Position numbers and translations under genes: made by a program
Notes under the pieces: generated by a model
The model's input: the letters and a program-made list of their open reading frames with translations, nothing else
Database searches by the model: none
What the model was told of the DNA's origin: nothing
Shown here: in pieces, positions 7,250 to 10,109 of the stretch
Layout of the letters: each line of letters opens with the position of its first letter
Position numbering within the stretch: position 1 is the stretch's first letter
From: CAXGUU01 sp964012875
GTDB lineage: Bacteria > Pseudomonadota > Gammaproteobacteria > Ga0077536
DNA: 10,109 nucleotides
Assembly: GCA_964012875.1 (NCBI GenBank)
Contig: CAXGUU010000113.1
Location: 1 to 10,109 of the forward strand
Direction: 5' to 3'

Positions 7250-7723
7250 ATGGAAGATGTAGCGATTATCGACGGCAGTGCGGTATTGGATCAGAAGGCC
7301 GCCGTTGCGGTATTGAGTACACGTTGGAACAGCTTCATTGTTGACCAGCTGGAGGCGGGGTGCCTTGACATGCTCGACCGCCAGGCGACGGTTAAACCCG
7401 ATGTCACGATCGTGCATGTTCCCGGGGCATTCGAATTGCCGGTGGTGGCGAAGAGGTTGGCTGCATCAGGAAAGTATGATGCTGTCATTGCACTCGGCAC
7501 GGTCATCCGGGGATCGACCGCTCACTTCGAGCATGTTGCTGGTAGTTGCGCGCGCGGGTTGGCGAGCGCGGCAGAAGAGACCGGCGTGCCAGTTATCTTC
7601 GGTGTCCTGACCACCGAAACAATAGAGCAGGCGATAGAACGCGCGGGGACCAAGGCCGGCAACAAAGGTGCTGAAGCCGCCACCACAGCGATTGAAATGA
7701 TTTCGCTTATGCGCCAGCTCTGA
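7250..7723 (+). CDS. ribH: 6,7-dimethyl-8-ribityllumazine synthase
   Basis: Condenses the RibD product with dihydroxybutanone phosphate from RibB to make lumazine, and normally assembles as large oligomers. Residues match the family throughout: STRWN (23-27, aromatic W26), VPGAFELP (57-64), ALGTVIRGSTAHFE (81-94) with catalytic H92, GVLTTETIEQAIERAG (118-133), and TKAGNKGAEAA (134-144). The length of 157 residues is standard, and the sequence is close to E. coli RibH across the second half. ATG 7250 is preceded by a good ribosome site, AGGTAGG, 5-11 bases upstream. Fourteen bases separate it from ribBX and only two from nusB, so these genes are very likely co-transcribed. Confidence 0.97.
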   Translation: MEDVAIIDGSAVLDQKAAVAVLSTRWNSFIVDQLEAGCLDMLDRQATVKPDVTIVHVPGAFELPVVAKRLAASGKYDAVIALGTVIRGSTAHFEHVAGSCARGLASAAEETGVPVIFGVLTTETIEQAIERAGTKAGNKGAEAATTAIEMISLMRQL

Positions 7724-7725
7724 GC

Positions 7726-8169
7726 ATGAATTCACGCCCGGGCAACCGCGGTCGAGTAAGAGCCCGGCGCTGCGCCGTTCAGGCCTTGTACCAATGGCAG
7801 ATGGCGGGGCAAGCGCCCAACGACATCGTCAGCGAATTCGTTGCCGATCGCGAACTGGTCAGCGTCGATATGGACTACTTCAACGAACTCGTGCGTGAAG
7901 TACCACTGGGTCTGGAGGATCTGAAGGGCGATCTGGAGCAGCATCTTGATCGCGATTGGGAACGTCTTGATCCGGTGGAACGCTCGGTATTGTTGATTGG
8001 TGCCTACGAAATGCGTCACTGCCTCGAAATACCTTACAGAGTGGTGATCAACGAGGGCGTTGAACTGTGCAAGATGTTCGGTACTGTCGAAGGACATCGC
8101 TACGTCAACGGCGTGCTCGACCGTCTTGCAAAACGTCAGCGCGAAACAGAGATCGCTGCCGGGCGTTGA
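7726..8169 (+). CDS. nusB: transcription antitermination factor NusB
   Basis: All-helical RNA-binding protein that with NusE (S10) binds boxA in rRNA leaders and in antitermination complexes. It has 147 residues, within the normal range. The basic N-terminus RGRVRARRCAVQALYQWQMAG (about 8-28) is the typical RNA-binding first helix, with the family ARR-A-QALYQW pattern. Further on come PVERSVLLIGAYEM (about 84-97), IPYRVVINEGVELCKMFG and the closing GHRYVNGVLDRLAK. ATG 7726 follows the ribH stop by two bases, so translation is probably coupled; there is little independent ribosome site. Its place between ribH and thiL is a conserved proteobacterial arrangement. Confidence 0.96.
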   Translation: MNSRPGNRGRVRARRCAVQALYQWQMAGQAPNDIVSEFVADRELVSVDMDYFNELVREVPLGLEDLKGDLEQHLDRDWERLDPVERSVLLIGAYEMRHCLEIPYRVVINEGVELCKMFGTVEGHRYVNGVLDRLAKRQRETEIAAGR

Positions 8170-8191
8170 GGCCCGGAGGCGTGCAGCCGAG

Positions 8192-9148
8192 GTGGATGAG
8201 TTCGATCTCATCAATCGATACTTCACGTGGGCCGGCCAACGATCTGATGACGTGCTGGTCGGCGTTGGCGACGATGCTGCCCTAGTCCGTTTGCCACCGG
8301 GGGAAGCGACTGTGTTGTCGTTGGACACGATGGTCGAAGATGTCCACTTTCCGGGTGGGCTCGATCCGGAGTTGATTGGTGAGCGTCTTGCTGCTGTGAA
8401 CTTGAGCGACCAAGCGGCAATGGGCGCGTGCCCCGCTTTTGCGACGTTGGCATTGACCCTGCCCGCCATTGATGAGACCTGGCTGGCCGGATTCGCGCGC
8501 GGTCTGAGACGAGGTCTGGAGGCTCACGGGTGTCGGCTCGTCGGCGGCGATACCACGAGAGGCCCGTTGACCATGAGTTTGCATATCACTGGCAGCGTTG
8601 CGGCAGGTGGTCTTACCCGCGATGGCGCATGCGTCGGCGACCAGGTTTTTGTCAGTGGCACTCTGGGCGACGCCGCCGCTGCGATCGCTGGATTTGAACG
8701 AAGCGGCGACTTCGCGTTGAATGCCTTTTTTTTGGAACGTTTCTGCCGGCCTCAGCCTCGATTGCGACTCGGTGGGAGCTTGGTTGGGATTGCCTCTGCG
8801 GCGATCGACATATCAGATGGATTGATCGCCGATCTCGGCCACATAGCCCGCTTAAGCCAAGTTGGTATTGATATAGAGCTCGATTCGCTGCCACGTTCAA
8901 ATGCGTTAATGAATACGTTCGAGCCGGTGAAATCAATAGAATTGGCTGCCTGTGGCGGTGACGATTACGAACTCGCGTTTACCGTCGCCGGCGAGCTTTG
9001 CTCGAAGGTGCTTGAATGTGCGGAACAATGCTCAGTAACCGTGACCCGGATTGGAGTGGTCACCGATGCAGGGGGCGTACGCTGTCTTGACTCAACGGGC
9101 GAGGAAGTCGAGTTCGCTTTCGACGGCTACCGTCATTTTGACGTCTGA
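8192..9148 (+). CDS. thiL: thiamine-phosphate kinase
   Basis: Phosphorylates thiamine phosphate to thiamine diphosphate, the final step of cofactor synthesis. The frame is open from much further upstream, inside nusB, but the family begins at EFDLI-RYF. I therefore place the start at GTG 8192, giving 318 residues, the usual length. GGAGG (8175-8179) is a good ribosome site with a slightly long 12-base spacing. Metal and nucleotide motifs are all present: GVGDDAAL (24-31), SLDTMVEDVHF (43-53), AVNLSDQAAMGA (68-79), LVGGDTTRGP (116-125), DISDGLIADLGHIA (206-219), and CGGDDYELAF near residue 261. It starts 22 bases after nusB. In many relatives pgpA follows thiL; here the next gene is a convergent, unrelated one. 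Confidence 0.95.
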   Translation: MDEFDLINRYFTWAGQRSDDVLVGVGDDAALVRLPPGEATVLSLDTMVEDVHFPGGLDPELIGERLAAVNLSDQAAMGACPAFATLALTLPAIDETWLAGFARGLRRGLEAHGCRLVGGDTTRGPLTMSLHITGSVAAGGLTRDGACVGDQVFVSGTLGDAAAAIAGFERSGDFALNAFFLERFCRPQPRLRLGGSLVGIASAAIDISDGLIADLGHIARLSQVGIDIELDSLPRSNALMNTFEPVKSIELAACGGDDYELAFTVAGELCSKVLECAEQCSVTVTRIGVVTDAGGVRCLDSTGEEVEFAFDGYRHFDV

Positions 9149-9196
9149 GCCCCGGTAGATTCTGGAGAGCTTTAGGTTTGGCCCCAGAGCGACTGC

Positions 9197-9232
9197 GGAT
9201 TTTTCAGGGTTTCGCTAAAGACTGAAAAATCC
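9197..9232. terminator. perfect 11-bp inverted repeat between convergent genes, possible bidirectional terminator
   Basis: GGATTTTTCAG (9197-9207) is perfectly matched by CTGAAAAATCC (9222-9232) around a 14-base loop. It lies between the converging thiL (ends 9148) and the minus-strand DsrE-like gene, whose stop codon (9215-9217) sits in the loop. A bidirectional terminator is the natural reading. However, the stem is AT-rich and no clean U-run follows on either strand, so its strength is doubtful. Confidence 0.45.
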
Positions 9233-9505
9233 TGCTTCCTTCAAGTGATCGATTTCCTGCGGGCCGTAGGAGACAAATTCTATGAACGCGGGCACTTCCG
9301 ACTCTGCGACCTCAAGCCGGCTGGCGGTCGCCGCACAGAGTTTGAAGTCGAACACGCCGAAGGTGTCAAGCTTTGCTGCCAGGTCGACGATATCATCGTA
9401 CTTGCCCGTTTCATTGGTGGCGAAGAACCGGATGTCCGGGCCATGGAGCACCATCACGATCTCCAATTCGGCGCGCGCTGCATCGCCGCTTTGTTCGTAG
9501 ATCAT
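9215..9505 (-). CDS. DsrE-family domain, portion translatable from the first conventional start after the TAG
   Basis: If the upstream amber codon stops translation, the longest conventional product begins at ATG 9505 (MIYEQSGDAA) and has 96 residues. It lacks the first beta strand and helix of the DsrE-like fold (about 24 residues, including FFFDVFGHSADEF), so it is unlikely to fold normally. The upstream bases offer no clear ribosome site. DsrE-family proteins take part in sulfur relay through a conserved cysteine; one cysteine is present here. This entry covers the same locus as the interrupted gene and is given because an automatic gene caller would probably report this fragment. Confidence 0.45.
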   Translation of the reverse strand: MIYEQSGDAARAELEIVMVLHGPDIRFFATNETGKYDDIVDLAAKLDTFGVFDFKLCAATASRLEVAESEVPAFIEFVSYGPQEIDHLKEAGFFSL

Positions 9506-9751
9506 TTGTGCGCGCCGGAGCAGCGCACGAAACTCGTCCGCGCTGTGACCGAAGACGTCAAAGAAGAATTTTTTCCCCTATTCTACCGCCGGCACCATTT
9601 CCATGACCGGCTTGGCAGAAAATGCGGCCGCTGGCGGACTTTCCGCCGGGCGTACCGGGGCAGGTTTAGGTGGTTTCATCAGCGTCAACAGCAAAATCAC
9701 CGTCAAAACCGTGAAGACCGTGACAGTCAGCATGCGCGAATTGCTTTTCAT
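9215..9751 (-). pseudogene. membrane-anchored DsrE-family protein gene interrupted by an in-frame TAG
   Basis: One continuous minus-strand frame runs from ATG 9751 to the stop at 9215, broken only by TAG at 9580-9578 (codon 58). The first part encodes MKSNSRM, a hydrophobic membrane segment (about residues 7-25) and a Pro/Ala-rich linker ending MVPAVE. The second part starts GKKFFFDVFGHSADEF and continues as a DsrE/DsrF-like domain. It includes ELEIVMVLHGPDIRFF, a cysteine (C139) in KLCAATA, and the typical ending FVSYGPQEIDHLKEAGFFSL. Between the TAG and the next ATG (9505) there is no ATG, GTG or TTG in frame. The intact domain therefore cannot start on its own by usual rules. Either the gene is freshly broken, the TAG is read through, or the base is an error. 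The intact product (about 178 residues) would be an inner-membrane-anchored, probably periplasmic-facing sulfur-handling protein. The latter is inference, supported by the divergent SoxY-like gene. Confidence 0.7.
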
Positions 9752-9979
9752 AGGCGGTTCGGTGGTTGGGAATTTGTTGCTGACGGCGTAAGATCGTGCG
9801 CGGGGTCGCACTCGAGCCTAGGTATAGCGTTTTTGGCCTCTAGAGACCAGTCTCGGCGCCTGCTACCGGCACCCGGGCGGGGAACATTCCCGCTGAATTG
9901 CCGTCAAGTTAGAAGACAGGCTGGATATTCCGGGGGTGCCCGTGGCGTTTACGACTGCCCGGTCAGAAGAGTGAACAAC
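9752..9979. promoter_or_regulatory. divergent intergenic region with operator-like palindromes
   Basis: This 228-base gap separates the minus-strand DsrE-like gene from the plus-strand SoxY-like gene and should carry promoters for both. Two small palindromes stand out: GAGAC-CA-GTCTC (9843-9854), and GGGAA-CA-TTCCC (9880-9891) inside a longer GC-rich near-palindrome (9877-9893). They could be regulator half-sites. No clear -35/-10 pair was found. The minus frame stays open upstream to a GTG at 9811, but ATG 9751, directly before the membrane segment, is the likelier start. Confidence 0.35.
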
Positions 9980-10109
9980 ATGAAGCTGATTAAGGTCTGC
10001 GTCTGGACGATCATGGTTGCGCTTACCGTTGTACATGGCGCAGTCGCTGAACAGGGACAAGTCGACATCTGGGCGAGCCTGTTGAAACCGAAATATTTCG
10101 GCAATACGG
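9980..10109 (+). CDS. SoxY-like sulfur carrier protein, 5' part only (cut by window edge)
   Basis: Forty-three codons are visible. ATG 9980 is preceded by a good ribosome site (AGAAGAG, 9966-9972). An in-frame GTG at 9971 overlaps that site and is rejected. Residues 1-23 form a signal peptide: Lys at 2 and 5, a hydrophobic core VWTIMVALTVV, and a plausible cleavage after AVA. The mature part begins EQGQVDIWASLLKPKYFGNT, which resembles the start of SoxY/SoxYZ-like carriers of the thiosulfate-oxidation type (pattern W..LLKP.YFGD). The carrier's C-terminal cysteine motif is outside the window, so the call rests on this short stretch. It is transcribed away from the DsrE-like gene. Alternatives are any exported protein with a similar N-terminus. 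Confidence 0.5.
   Translation, partial: MKLIKVCVWTIMVALTVVHGAVAEQGQVDIWASLLKPKYFGNT

Noticed and set aside
8060..8191. Long thiL frame starting inside nusB
   Set aside because: The extension overlaps nusB in another frame and is not RibL/ThiL-like; conserved ThiL sequence begins right after GTG 8192.
9578..9811. Longer start (GTG 9811) for the membrane-anchor part
   Set aside because: It adds 20 basic and polar residues before a normal ATG that sits directly ahead of the membrane segment.

Overview
The window looks like a chromosomal segment of a gammaproteobacterium. The evidence is the order glyA, nrdR, ribD, ribE, ribBX, ribH, nusB, thiL, all on the + strand. Pseudomonas and related gammaproteobacteria carry nearly the same order, and the proteins resemble gammaproteobacterial ones closely (GlyA, RibH, ThiL). 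Base composition is moderately GC-rich by eye. The genus cannot be fixed. A SoxY-like protein and a DsrE-family protein at the right edge hint at a lineage with sulfur-compound metabolism.

Left region, minus strand (1-1352): an uncharacterised DUF815-type AAA+ ATPase gene is followed, with a one-base stop/start overlap (TGATG), by a hypoxanthine-guanine phosphoribosyltransferase gene that runs off the left edge. Between these and glyA lies about 800 bp (1353-2162) with no recognisable gene. It may hold a decayed gene.

Central region, plus strand (2163-9148): glyA (serine hydroxymethyltransferase, supplying one-carbon units), then an unusual 82-bp inverted-repeat element, nrdR (repressor of ribonucleotide reductase genes), and the riboflavin cluster. 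RibD makes the pyrimidine intermediate, RibB makes the four-carbon unit, RibH joins them to lumazine, and RibE dismutates lumazine to riboflavin. A functional GTP cyclohydrolase II (RibA) is not in the window: the RibA-like half of RibBX has no cysteine at all, so it cannot hold the usual zinc site. NusB (transcription antitermination) and ThiL (thiamine phosphate kinase) close the cluster. I saw no FMN riboswitch upstream of ribBX.

Right region (9149-10109): thiL converges with a minus-strand gene for a membrane-anchored DsrE-family protein. That gene is interrupted by a single in-frame TAG between its membrane anchor/linker and the DsrE domain. It is the most notable anomaly here: a fresh pseudogene, a read-through gene, or a sequence error. 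Divergent from it begins a secreted SoxY-like sulfur-carrier protein, cut by the right edge. Apart from this sulfur-related corner and a few structured intergenic elements, the window is ordinary housekeeping sequence. I did not find a convincing new multi-gene system.
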